A stretch of 64,000 nt of DNA. Origin: Owenia fusiformis. Taxonomy: Eukaryota > Annelida > Polychaeta > Sabellida > Oweniidae. Below are positions 24,013-34,554 of the stretch, one piece after another. Every line of letters starts with the position of its first letter. The stretch's first letter is position 1. The notes below the pieces were generated by a model that searched no databases, had not been told where the DNA came from, and saw nothing but the letters and a program-made list of their open reading frames with translations. Location of the stretch: NCBI GenBank assembly GCA_903813345.2, contig CAIIXF020000011.1, positions 26,902,166 through 26,966,165 on the forward strand. Direction: 5' to 3'. A program made the translations under genes and the position numbers.

Positions 24013-24108
24013 GAGAAAACATTCGTGAGAGTTAATTCTTTGAAATTAACGGTTCGGCTAACGCCTCACCGTTATTTTCAAAGAATCAACGCTCACTCAT
24101 GCTTTCTC
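24013..24108. repeat. Near-perfect 96-bp hairpin
   Basis: GAGAAAACATTCGTGAGAG and onward pairs with the segment ending CGCTCACTCATGCTTTCTC. The stem is about 41 bp, including TTCTTTGAAA/TTTCAAAGAA and TAACGGT/ACCGTTA, and the loop is about 14 nt. It abuts the right end of the 23208-24020 element and shares its GAGAAAAC edge. It is probably a tiny foldback transposon. Confidence 0.7.
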
Positions 24109-25147
24109 TATAACAGAGTCCTAGACGACTTCTGCTGCAATCAGAGTCCTGGATGATGTTCAGACTTTTCTGTAATCAAAGTAGCCAAACATCCGCAGAG
24201 CACGGAAATTGATGGATAAGTGAATGGTCTTTTGTTTGTTTTCTTAACTATTGTAAGGAATAAAATTAAGATTTAAATGTTCACCCCCCCCCCTCCTCCG
24301 TTTAATTTCGATTCAAACAAAATCAAACGGGAATGATTATCTTACAAGGTACGCTGAGACTTAAGACAATAAAAGACGATAATTAACCTGATTGGATCCT
24401 GTGTCTTATTAGCGTCTGTTATTTATTACTGTTGACCAGTACCAGGCTGATTGCGTATTGATAATCAAACCGGTCGTGGGATGCAATGATATATCTAAAT
24501 TTATCCCATGATACTACTTCCCGATGAATAACACCTTGGAATATTTTTGATTTTGAAAGAAAATCGTATTGTCCCGCCAAATCCCGCTCACGAAAATGAT
24601 ATACTCCCATTTGAAAATTAAGAGATTTTGAGACGTAAGGAGTATGAAGCCGCCTATTAAGCATAGTGTAGTTGTAATTTCATGCTCTGACATAGCATAC
24701 CAGTGTATTCCTTCAGTCATACAATATTGTAATACCTTGATGGATCAAGATGCTTATAAGACAGTTAAAGTCGTAGAAACCTTAGCAATAGCGAATGTGT
24801 TTGGTCCCTCTAATATTAATATAATATGAATATTGTTACAATATAACTGTATTGAATTTTTCTATGTTGATGTGTTTATGTTATATATCTACAATAAAAT
24901 TTTTATATTTCAAAATTCCATACAGCTAAGTCACCGGACATTTTGTAGACTAATAATATAACAGACTTCTGGTTTTGTTCCATACACAATTTAGATAAGG
25001 ATTGTGAACTTTAGATTTTATGAAGAGAGTTATTTATATCTATATAATTACGTTTTGAGTTGGAGGAAACTTACTCAATATCACTTTGATGTCTCGGTCA
25101 CCTGGCCATAAAAGGCATTTGCTTAATATGATATTTATTTTTTACAG
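24109..25147. other. AT-rich spacer, nothing firm
   Basis: Overlapping frames on both strands near 24.4-24.8 kb (61-81 codons) have no recognised domain. The stretch 24880-24915 (AATAAAATTTTTATATTTC) resembles a retrotransposon or transcript tail. Confidence 0.4.
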
Positions 25148-25342
25148 GTTGTTTCCATTAACGGGGTGATACAGGCATGTGAAGTGTTTGGCTATGCATG
25201 GACCTCAAGGATGACACGGGGTGGAAGAGGGGCAAGGGTTGGTGCAAGTCCCGGGGTGCAAGTCTGCACTCCCAGACTCCAGATAGGAGTGAAACGCATC
25301 ATGGGATTAAATGCATTCGTTGAAGTTTACAGAAACAGTTGA
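25148..25342 (+). CDS. Possible 3'-terminal exon, unknown product
   Basis: A pyrimidine-rich stretch ending TTTTTTACAG (25147) is followed by an open frame of 64 codons to TGA at 25340-25342. It begins VVSINGVIQACEVFGYAW and passes through a Gly/Arg-rich stretch (RGGRGARVGASPG). The segment is distinctly GC-richer than the DNA on both sides. I recognise no family. No upstream exon was found, and it may be a retrotransposon or captured-gene remnant inside the 11.4-kb element. Low confidence. Confidence 0.25.
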   Translation, partial: VVSINGVIQACEVFGYAWTSRMTRGGRGARVGASPGVQVCTPRLQIGVKRIMGLNAFVEVYRNS

Positions 25343-27594
25343 ATATAATTCAGAATTTAAGTGAATCCACATGATCATTTGCGTTCAACAATGCGTTTAT
25401 AGAGAGGTTTCGCAAGTTTTTGGCTCAATGTGTTGTGTTCACCAGATTTATTACCCTTTACATTCGACTTCACTTCTTAATTAAAAGAGAGCTTCATCTT
25501 CTGTAGTTTATTTCTAGGCCTCTGCGCGTAGGGTACAGCACTTAAACGAGTTGAGGTTAATCCATTGTGCGAAACCTCTCTAATACCAGAGGGGTTATTC
25601 ATCAAGCTAAATGACCCCTCGAGGCGATATATGTGTTATGTTACAGTTACATGTTACAGTTACATGTTAAATTGTTAAGACTTGAAAGTTAATAATTAAG
25701 TTTTTTTGCGTTATCTTTCAGATACTTATAATTAGTACACGTTGCTCTCTATGTTGGCGGTGATGACACGTTCTGCTTTCTTTTCAAGAAGCTGCAGTCT
25801 AATCTTTAAATATTACATTCATAATTTAAAAAAAGCTTTGTTTTGATTTATTATTTAAAAAAATATTGTGGCTTGCTAATCGCACCCCCACCCCATTCTG
25901 ACTGAAAATCGAATTTTTAAGGGGCAATCGCATCCCCCCTGACTGAAAGTTGACTACGCCCCTGTGTTTCCCTTTGTCCCCTTTCATTTATCTTCTGTAA
26001 ACTTGTTTGAACAAATTAATACTAGTACTACAAAGATAACTTCATTCGAAACGCATGCAATTCACTCCAATATTATATTTATTCATGTATTTGCATTAGT
26101 GAGGGAAAGGGATTTGATTATAAAATTGACGGTGGTTGCGAAGTTGTGATTTGGGAGGGAGGGGTATACTATACTAAGGTGTTATAAGACCCAATAATTA
26201 ATATAAACAACTGAGCGCCTTCCTGATTGCATCCCAGCTCATCCTGTCCGCCAGTCTATCTCGATCGCATTTGATCAATGAATTCCTGATTAAACTGACT
26301 CTTGATTTTAAAATAGGAATTCTAAATCTGTTACTAGGATTTAAAAGTTGGTGTCTATTATGATACTGGAAATTGGAATACTATATTTTGTATTACTATT
26401 CTATCTCGATCTATAGTATATAAATATGAATTTCTAGGTCTACAGTCCCACATGGGCTTCATTGAAACATACGACAAAGTTTATCCATTTCAAACAAGCC
26501 AGGAAAACAGATAACTAGTCTTGCATCAGGCCCCGCAAATGTCCAATTTTCTCTCGGGAAATACATAAATATCAGAGACATATTTCATAGCCAGAGGCCA
26601 AAAATGTCAAAATCGATATAAAATCTAAAAAGGATAAAATGTCCCCTCGAATACGGTACCTAGGTAATTAAATCTAATATTTCATAGTTCCCGCATAATA
26701 AGCATAAAACTTTCATTTACCGCTGTATCGAAATTCACGTGATCCCTTATTGAAGTTTTACTAAATAATTGAGTTTGATCATTTAATGCTGTTGGATAGA
26801 ATATTAGGCTGAAAAGAATCAAAATTTTAGCCCATGTCTAAGCGAATGGTATAAATTCACATAGTTCTGATTACAATGAGAATGCTAAAAAAAAATCCTG
26901 GCATTTCCTTTACTCTACGTTTATAATCACGTATCATGCTTATTAACTAGATCAATACAGACTCGATTTCCTTTGCCCACCTTCAACATTGTTATGTAAT
27001 GACGGGAAACAGTCACTGTAATCTTCTAATCAGCCGTTTGTTTTTATTGTAATTAGGAAACTAATCAATTTTGATTTCGTATTGTTTCAATGAACAAAAA
27101 GCACATTAGTTCAGCATTTCAAGGAAGGGGGGGGGGTGTAAACAATTACTGACTGTCAAGTACATGTATCTCTCACGAGGCCCTATTTCCACAACCCTCC
27201 ACTCATGCATACGCCTATCATATAATGGATAGGGAAATATATAACATTCCAACAGATACTGTCTTGACCTCCTACCCTTTTACACCGGGTCTCTTCTTGA
27301 ACCCCTCCCATATTCTAATGTTTCTCGAAACTGCTCATGTTAACTTTGTAAGGCAATGTAGGGTTTGCTACGGGTGTGACTTGCAATGTATAACTTACTT
27401 GTACTTGTATAAGAAATAAAAACAAATAAACAAACATAAAAACTTGTGCTCATAATTAATACGGTGATAAGCAACAAAAGGTTAAAATAAAAATTTTCAA
27501 AAACAGCCATGCACTACCCTGCATTTTAGCTGAAATTAAGTTTATTCCAAATAACTTATGTAACGAAATGGAAATGATTCGAAAAATAACAATT
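25343..27594. other. AT-rich centre of the 11.4-kb element, no gene
   Basis: A decayed hAT-like miniature fragment ends at GACTACGCCCCTGTG (about 25860-25966). A polyadenylation-like tail (AAGAAATAAAAACAAATAAA) lies at about 27411-27430. Nothing else was recognised. Confidence 0.4.
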
Positions 27595-27680
27595 CGATGA
27601 ACATTTCACAATGAGGCAAACAAAACCAGATAGTAAAGAATTATTCTAATTTAAACCGACGTGAATCCTCAACCCTAAAG

Positions 27681-27912
27681 AGTTTTCGTTTTCGGTCAGG
27701 GGGGGTGCGATTTTGCCATAAGCAACACAAAAAATTAAGTTTTCTTTTGAATTTTACAAAAATTGATGCAACTTCCTTCAAAATTGAGCTAGAAGCTTCA
27801 AATAAAAAGCATTTTAAAGCTCTTTTCTACCTCTATCCAATGGTCATATTTTCAAAGGTTATGGGGGGGGGGTGCGATCGCACCCATCGCACCCCCCCTG
27901 GCTACGCCCATG
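27681..27912. mobile_element. hAT-like miniature element, GGCGTAGCCAGGGGGGG end
   Basis: The right end is CACCCCCCCTGGCTACGCCC; the left end holds the decayed partner CAGGGGGGGTGCG (27697). GGCGTAGCCAGG-type ends are common among invertebrate nonautonomous hAT-like elements. The insertion is confirmed by comparison with the left arm, where the flanks are joined near 21210. Confidence 0.6.
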
Positions 27913-28271
27913 CTGGTGACATTTGAAAGACTAATTTCTTAATCTAATTTCAACAAAACAAATCAAAACCTAAACAGGTTGACGGTCGTTGTAGATTATA
28001 GACCATGCTAACAAAGTTTAAACATTTTAATTACGGCTTATTTAAAACATGCAAACGGGTGTATTTACTGAAGGAATATGTTAGGAAATATATTTAAAGT
28101 GTATTCATGCCTGCAATCATCGCTGGTCACACCTGAAAAACAACTTCTTAAAATACAAACATAATTCACTGCACTGCTGTATACGTCTACCTGCTCTCAA
28201 ATCTAATAATGAAACGAAAAAAAATAATGCATGCCAAACTTTTATCTATTGTAATATTATCTATGGTTATT

Positions 28272-28423
28272 TCAAAGTTTTACTCTTGCATCAAGCAACT
28301 GTGCCATTTCCCCAACAGTCCTGTCTTTAAGGACTAACACTTTACTTGAGGCAAGATGCATAAACTTGAACTCCCTGGGCTATAACTCAATTGTCACTGC
28401 TTGTGTGTCATACTCATTGGCAC
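28272..28423 (-). pseudogene. Exon-like segment with splice acceptor (right arm), product unknown
   Basis: A pyrimidine-rich tract ending CTGTTTTGCAG marks an acceptor just above 28423. The following frame reads ANEYDTQAVTIEL, one TAG, then PREFKFMHLASSKVLVLKDR and TVGEMAQLLDARVKL before TGA at 28272-28274. Apart from the single TAG the frame is open to the end, and a diverged inverted homologue exists at 20750-20966, where it is more broken. I do not recognise the protein. It may be the last exon of a gene once carried by the element or duplicated with it. Confidence 0.4.
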
Positions 28424-28503
28424 CTGCAAAACAGAATAATATAATAAGAATAACATCATGATGATATCAGATATCATATTTCATTTGGAGCCTTAAATAT
28501 TAA

Positions 28504-28638
28504 ACAAGGCATAAACATGAAAAATGTCACCACCCGCCATTTGTTACAGACGCTGAACGCCGACCCCAGACGCTAAACACCGTACATAAAAAAGTTGGAG
28601 ACTTTAACAATATGTGACCACTTTTGGTGGTGACATAA
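28504..28638. mobile_element. Short ATGTCACCACC miniature element
   Basis: The ends AAAAATGTCACCACC and GGTGGTGACATAA match those of 13417-14299; the interior keeps TTGTTACAGACGCTGAACGCC and ACTTTAACAATATGTG. The left arm of the 11.4-kb element lacks it (GACGGGACTTCC there runs on directly), so it inserted after the arms existed. Confidence 0.75.
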
Positions 28639-29746
28639 AAAGGGGAAGTCCCGTCTTAATAAAACTCCTGATTTCCAGTTTTTTGTAAACATACACCATT
28701 GCATGTTGATGGTTCGCATGACCTGCAGGTCACGATGACAAATGAATGTTACGTTGTCAATAGAATGTAGGCTAACTAACTTTCACGTAAGGTAGATTCC
28801 CCGGGTAGATTCGCGAGATTCGTGATTATTCCCCCGGGATTAGGCTATTCCAAAGCAAACACCAAAGATACCAAATCGAACTCCCAATGAATTATTGATC
28901 GTATCTATCCTAGGGCCTATCATTTCAATGTAATTTAAAGGCTTACAGGGGTGCTTCAAAATCATCCCTGCGGCCCAAGAGTAATTCATTGCATTGTGAC
29001 ATTCATGAGCTGCTATGAAAGCAGTGAAGGACCGATCTTGAAGGATGCTTCAAAATCGGGTTCAAATTGTAATATTGAGGCCTACTAATCTTTCATAACA
29101 CGTGACGCATTCTATATTAGCATTAAGAAATGAGAAATGGGCGTAGGAGCGGAGTAAGAGACCCAGGATAAGAAGAACCATTGGGCAAGATGGCCCACCA
29201 AGTTTGTTTATCATCAAATATACATCGCCTGATATTATCTCCTGACAGGGACAGCATCGATCTCAATGGCCATTGCACTTTGTTTCATTTAGGCGGCACC
29301 TTCTCCAAGAAGAAACTCTTTTAACGGCACCACTTCTGTAAGTCTGTGGTAAAAAACCTCCCGTCCGAAGAAGTTATCTTACAGAACGGCCCCTTTTGAC
29401 CCTCGGGGGCCCTTCTTGCCCTGCCATGGCCACACAAAACCATTTCCAGTAGTGACATTTGCGAGTTAATACCAATAAGAATAAAACGGACCGAATAAAA
29501 CCAATGTCCTTTTTTCAATAAACATGGCTACATGTATATTTAAAGTTTATATACCCATTCGGGGAAGACAATATAAATAAAACAATGTATTTTAAATTAG
29601 CACACAGAACAACTTTTAAATAATTACACATTTTTATTAAATTTTTCGAATTCATTTGGTACGCCTGTGCGCATTTGGCGTAATATATGCGATACGCCAA
29701 TGTGAGTGTTAGAATAGAAACATACACATCAATTCCAATTTTCGTT
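28639..29746. other. Right-arm spacer without recognised features
   Basis: A short match to the left arm (GACGGGACTTCC, GTTTACA) ends near 28700. No gene or array was recognised up to the tandem array. Open frames at 29321-29727 lack motifs. Confidence 0.4.
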
Positions 29747-30258
29747 TGATTCCTGTATGATTCCTGAAGGCTGGATTCATTTGTAAACTATATTGCATAT
29801 GAATCCTGCTTGAATCCTGGCTACAGGATTCATTTGCAAACTACCTTCTATATGAATCCTGTACGAATCCTGAAGGCTGGATTCATTTGTAAACTATATT
29901 GCATATGAATCCTGTATGATTCCTGAAGGCAGGATTCATTTGCAAACTACCTTCTATATGAATCCTGTACGAATCCCGAAGGCTGGATTCATTTGTAAAC
30001 TATATTGCATATGAATCCTGTATGATTCCTGAAGGCAGGATTCATTTGCAAACTACCTTCTATATGAATCCTGTACGAATCCTGAAGGCTGGATTCATTT
30101 GTAAACTATATTGCATATGAATCCTGTATGATTCCTGAAGGCAGGATTCATTTGTAAACTATTTAAACAGCGAATCCTGTATGAATCCTGGAGGCAGGAT
30201 TCATACAGGATTCATATGTGCATATGAATCCTGTATGAATCCTGACTCCAGGATTCAG
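29747..30258 (-). repeat. Tandem array of alternating 53-bp units, right
   Basis: This is the inverted counterpart of the left array, with the same two alternating monomers. The same unique outer units (AAACAGCGAATCCTG and the CATATGTGCATATG palindrome) sit next to the element end. Confidence 0.9.
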
Positions 30259-30285
30259 TGGTTTGATTCACATTTTTTGCTGTGT

Positions 30286-32270
30286 AATTCAATTGGTTGT
30301 TTACTGTAGCTTTGCAGGCTTAAATGAAAATGCCAAACACAATACACAACATTATTACCACCTTGCCGGGCCAGTTCTAGGGGTTTTAGTGCAAGTTGAG
30401 AAGGCATTCTGAGAAATATGTGACGTCATAGTGGTGGTCCATATGGACCGGTCTAGAATATATTCTGGACCGGCAATTTTCCCCGGGAAATTAGATATCG
30501 TTCAATGCGTAAGATTTTCTTTATGTTTCAGTCCTGGTCGTTAACGGTGGTAACGGAGGGCCTTCGGCCCTCGGTCCAATATTTCACTATATTGCCCTTA
30601 GAAATGACGTTATTGTACTATTCATATCAGATATCAGATTGAGCGATCGAGATATTTTTGAAGAACTTACGGCGATTGTATAATGTATGGTTCCACGGCA
30701 TATTAATATATTTACTTTATCAAAACATTGTTCAATTCAACTGGATGTAAAAAAACAATCTACCCAAAGGTTGAAATCAAAACAGCGACGTCAATATTAA
30801 ACGTTTTATAAACACGTCAGCAAAATCGTTTTCAATTTCGAATGCTGTAGGATTGTAGATATAATATAACCTATAATATAATAAGCATTTCATATGTTTC
30901 TAGTTTCTAGTCTATAGTACTATAGATGACAGATGACTTTAAATAGAAATTTTATTCCGTTCGTTTTTGTGGTATTTACCTAGAGCATGATATATTCAAT
31001 TGACAGAACAATTTTTCATTTTATCTTCATTCATTCATATCATTCATCTTTATTATCTGTTTTTAGAAAATATGTCTGGGTATTATGTACAGTGTTGACA
31101 GGAATACACAATTTATTTTGATATTTATTAATGCATTCTCGTATTCTTTATATTATCTCAGAAACGATCAGCTGATAACGTAAGCAGGAAGAAGTCTTGT
31201 TTTGCTAGGCTGATACATGTACATCAACAAATGTAATTTGTGCAATTATTATGTTATTTAAATCATTTTCCATGCCTTTTTTAAACTTGGGCAAAATCTC
31301 CATTGATGCAATGTTTAAATTCTCTAGAAACCTTGGTTTATTAGTTGAACAATCCAAAATCTTGATGATAAATCAGAATAAGTATGGTAAAAGAGTCATC
31401 ACATGATATATCAATCAAGTTTTAAATATATTCAACCAACACTTTTTGATAAATCATAAAATAAAGTCCATTTTCGAAGATCTTAATATGGAAGTCTGGT
31501 CCAAGAAAAATTCTGAATTAAAGATGGCAGCACTGGTTTTCATTCATTTTCGGCTATTTAGAGACTATATTATTGAGAAACAAGGCGAGTTCCGTGTTAA
31601 TGCACTTGACTGAGAATAAAACGATCTTGTATCATATTGTTACTAGGATATATCACCTTGTTTGTTCTATTCGCTTTTGTTGACAGTAGTATATTTCAAT
31701 AATCTGAATAATGACAATGGTAATTAGCTATATAGATGATAGAGTTGCCATGTAAACATTGCATTTTATTTCCATGGAAGCTATAAATGTCGCATTTTCT
31801 CTGGCTTTTTTCTGCCATTGTGGTAATGAATACCCGTCTCACTTGTCTCGATAATAATTAAATTTAATTGTCTGTAGTGAGATACAATGAAGAGCTATCG
31901 AAGTTACTATATATTTACAGTAAAGAATGGGCTCATGCACATGACATAAAATGATATATGTTTATAAAATAATATATTCATTATTATTGAAGCGTTAAAT
32001 TTTAGTTTAACAAATAGATTAATACTTTTTCTCCAGTAAACCTCAAATATTTCAAGTGACTACTTTCCTTTTATTTTCCCCGTTGATACTACACCTGGCA
32101 AGTGTTACTCTATACGTCGTACCAGTATAATAGAATACTTTTTATACGACATACTCGCCAGACTCTAACCGTTTACTCATTCCCCAACGTGATAATGATG
32201 ATGACGCAGTGTTTGACTCCCACTTATAATTTTCTACGACGCCATCCGCTTGTTTAAGTTCTGTATCTGA
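30286..32270. other. AT-rich spacer with palindromes near 30.4-30.6 kb
   Basis: Apart from the promoter-like cluster listed separately, no gene or repeat was recognised. Confidence 0.4.
30421..30575. promoter_or_regulatory. CRE-like octamer and three palindromes
   Basis: TGACGTCA occurs at 30421-30428. It is followed by GGTCCATATGGACC (30437-30450), CCGGTCTAGAATATATTCTG with a partner GGACCGG, and GAGGGCCTTCGGCCCTC (30556-30572) next to a GTCCAAT word. The cluster looks promoter- or element-end-like, but no gene can be attached to it. Confidence 0.3.
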
Positions 32271-32573
32271 ATGAAGCATATGTGTATTTATATTCATAAA
32301 ATGAATGTTTCTCAAGATAATACTCTCAATCGGAAGTTAGCAATTGACCATAGCATAATGAAGAAATTGGAAGTGTTACATCGCAGTTTGGATCATAACA
32401 CAATAACGTTTTGGTCTGCGATGACACTTTCATTTTTTGCATTACTGCGATGTTCCGAGGTTACTGTTAAGAACCCAACTCACTTTGATACTGAGAAAGA
32501 TTTCACGAGAAAAGATGAGAATGAAGCATATGATAATGATGGTTCACGAACATCTCTGAGAAACTCTGAATAA
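32271..32573 (+). pseudogene. Tyrosine recombinase core fragment (DIRS/Crypton-like)
   Basis: The frame contains RKLAIDHSIMKKLEVLH followed by FWSAMTLSFFALLRCSEVT. In tyrosine recombinases of transposons (DIRS, Crypton and relatives) a hydrophobic helix ending in a LLR-SE box holds the first catalytic arginine; here that would be the Arg of LLRCSE, about residue 61. The downstream catalytic H-x-x-R and Tyr boxes are absent, and the frame ends after about 30 more residues, so this is a fragment. The ATG is probably not the original start. Neighbours give no further part of the element. Confidence 0.6.
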
Positions 32574-33063
32574 CATAACTCTTGTCTGAGTACTGTATTA
32601 CTTATCTAAACCCCCTTTTATTTCTTTATTTCGTCTGAATACTGAATTTACACATTGGTTTGTATTGTGAAGTTATAAAACTTGACTTAAATTTTACTTA
32701 CTCAGGGCCACCTTGGTAATTTGAGGAGATTATGACATCCGGTTGGCCCTTGGTACTTTTTCTGTTTATTTTAATAAGTTGATTAGACGCTATAACATTA
32801 TTAAACGGATTAAAACAGGATGTGTATGTTAATCGGAGAACAAAAAAATGTATGACGTCATCAAGGTTAATGGGTTTACTAATCGGATGGGAATTTTAAT
32901 GATGAGAGAGAAGCAGCAACTAAACACATCACATAAAACATTTTGTCAATTTTTTCAAATATATGAATTCATCAATGAATTAAATGATTGAATCTGAAGA
33001 AATGAATTACTATTACAAGAATATTTCTTCAACCTTGCATTAAAGGTGCAGTAGCCGGAAATC
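32574..33063. other. Spacer, nothing recognised
   Basis: No gene or repeat was recognised. Confidence 0.4.
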
Positions 33064-33431
33064 GGGAATAATTCCTTAGAAAACCTCCAAAATAAACCGT
33101 TGGTGCCTCAAACCTGCCCCGATGAATGACTATGACCTGAACTTACTTTTGTCAAAATACCGGAGTCTGAAAAAAATCACTCACCTACATGTAGATATCG
33201 ACGAAAGAAGTTTCAGTTTCGTTCGACTGCGTCACGTGACCTACCTTTAGACCTTTTGCCACCCATCGTAAATTAATCGAATTAAAATGAAATTTTTCGA
33301 TCCAAGAAGAAAATTTGCACAAAAATTATAAACTCCGCTTGACATAATCCTGGTCACTCTAATGTTTATTTGATGAGACACAGCGGAACTTGGGATTCAT
33401 ATCCATTCAACCAAGCCACAAAAAGTATGTA

Positions 33432-34520
33432 CGAGGGGTGATTCAAAAGTAATGGACAAAATTTTATAGGCACGCTTACCTTTACCAGATTTGAATGAGA
33501 CTTTGTACAAATAAAGATTAATCAATTATCTATTAGATGTTAAAACTTTATTAACTAAATGCAAATACATTTTGAGATGGAGCACTTCTCTTGGATCATA
33601 ATGCATACACCCGGAATCCATTTTTAAGGCTATTTTCATCATAATAACAAATGGATTTTCAATGAAAAGTTTGCTGGTGCAATATATTTTGCAATGCAAG
33701 ATGTATATGAAAAGCATATCGCAGTAAGTTAATAATAATCCATATCATTCCTTATTATTCGTGATGATCATCCATTTGAATTATATTCAATCCTCAATGT
33801 ATTCTCCTCCAAGTTCAATAACTTTCTTCTGTCGGCGCACCCATGCAGAGAACACATGCCCGAATCCATCAGCAGCCATGGTGTTCAGCTGTTTTTGTAC
33901 AGCCATTTGCAGCTCAGCTAATGTCTGAAAGGATTGTCCCTTTAATGCCATCTTAAGGGTCTCCATGTGTCTCTTTTATTTTCTTGACAACTGCCTGCCT
34001 TGTCTCTCCAGTAGCTACCAAATATTCAATAACAATCCCTTGCTTAACTTTGATTTGTTGTAAAGTAGACATTTCTTGGATGTGTGTGAGTCTAAGAGTC
34101 TGATCTACTTTCTGACTCACTGTGACTCATCATTCTTAGAAATATCATTGTTATGTCATAGCACAATTGGTTGCTGAATTTAGAACTCATGATCAACAGC
34201 AAACACATGGGCATGTGAGTCTTGCTTGACAATTGCATTACCATGCTTGTTAGACATATCATGTGTGGTAATTGAGTCATTAAAATGAAATCAAGCAAAA
34301 ATGACAAAAACATTCAATTATCATTAAAAAAACAATTCCACCCATGCTTACCCTTGTTACCATGGTTACGCATAGCTGAAACAATTTCAAATGCATTTAA
34401 ATGAGAATTCGACACAAAGTAGAGAATTGATTGATCTATTCACTGTGAAAAAATTAGACTGATTGGGTGAAATTTAGTATGCCTATACAATTTTGTCCAT
34501 TACTTTTGAATCACCCCTCG
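33432..34520 (-). mobile_element. Mariner deletion derivative, CGAGGGGTGATTCAAAAGTA ends
   Basis: The terminal repeats are complementary over about 30 bp (CGAGGGGTGATTCAAAAGTA at 33432 and its complement ending 34520), with TA directly outside both. The second locus of repeat R1 keeps the unoccupied site with a single TA (52759-52760). The element is about 1.09 kb and carries a truncated transposase remnant on the minus strand. Confidence 0.88.
33787..34073 (-). pseudogene. Mariner transposase remnant: N-terminus joined to C-terminus
   Basis: From ATG at 34071-34073 the frame reads MSTLQQIKVKQGIVIEYLVA and on to KKIKETHGD, matching the N-terminal helix-turn-helix end of mariner transposases. 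A stop and a one-base shift follow. Then KGQSFQTLAELQMAVQKQL and VIELGGEYIED appear, which is the C-terminal end of the same protein, with TGA at 33787-33789. The whole catalytic core with its three Asp residues is missing. The join looks like one internal deletion, as is usual in mariner decay. Confidence 0.75.
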
Positions 34521-34554
34521 TATATTAGTTGTTCAACATGTTCAATTGTGTTAA

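Larger units (their letters stand above)
23208..24020. mobile_element. 0.8-kb element with about 90-bp inverted ends
   Basis: The left end GTTTTCTCTAACTTAAAACC and the block CACCTATGCAAGCTAAACGG reappear inverted at the right end (to 24020), with about 90 bp of arm on each side. The interior contains a minus-strand acidic reading frame (23433-23766). It may be a transposon that retains part of its own or a captured gene. Confidence 0.65.
18879..30285. mobile_element. 11.4-kb element with 2.4-2.7-kb inverted arms and terminal tandem arrays
   Basis: The outer ends read ACACAGCAAAAAATGTGAATC inward from both sides. Inside each end is an array of 53-bp units (18899-19390 and 29747-30258) in opposite orientation. 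Inverted similarity resumes at about 20690-21305 on the left and 27595-28740 on the right; the parts between are not visibly alike. Candidate 8-bp target copies are AATTCATT (18871-18878) and AATTCAAT (30286-30293), 7 of 8 identical. The right arm is longer by roughly the size of two miniature elements found only there. The 6.3-kb centre has no recognised transposase. Size, subterminal tandem repeats and an 8-bp duplication recall large DNA transposons such as the KDZ group, but that assignment is unproven. Confidence 0.6.
27595..30285 (-). repeat. Right arm of the 11.4-kb element
   Basis: Read on the minus strand it follows the left arm block by block: terminal array, GACGGGACTTCC, splice acceptor, exon-like segment, CATGCATTATT, GTTTGCATGTTTTAA and the TTTAAATTAGAATAA block (about 27640). 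Two miniature elements interrupt it (27681-27912 and 28504-28638) and have no counterpart on the left. Confidence 0.65.
33064..34554. repeat. Dispersed repeat R1, locus 1 (interrupted by a mariner)
   Basis: The repeat runs from ATTCCTTAGAAAA through CTCACCTACATGTAGATATCG, GTCACGTGACCTACC and CCATTCAACCAAG. After the mariner it continues with TTGTTCAACATGTTCAATTG. The same sequence lies at 50966-52795, where it is interrupted by a LINE instead. Its centre contains the palindrome GTCACGTGAC. It has no coding region, and its class is unknown. Confidence 0.75.

Noticed and set aside
18879-30285. Maverick/Polinton identity for the large inverted-arm element
   Set aside because: No DNA polymerase B, integrase, protease or ATPase motif was seen in the 6.3-kb centre, and the ends do not have the usual Polinton form.
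34092-34313. 73-codon hydrophobic minus-strand frame beside the mariner remnant
   Set aside because: It lies in the noncoding 5' part of the mariner and has no similarity to the transposase.
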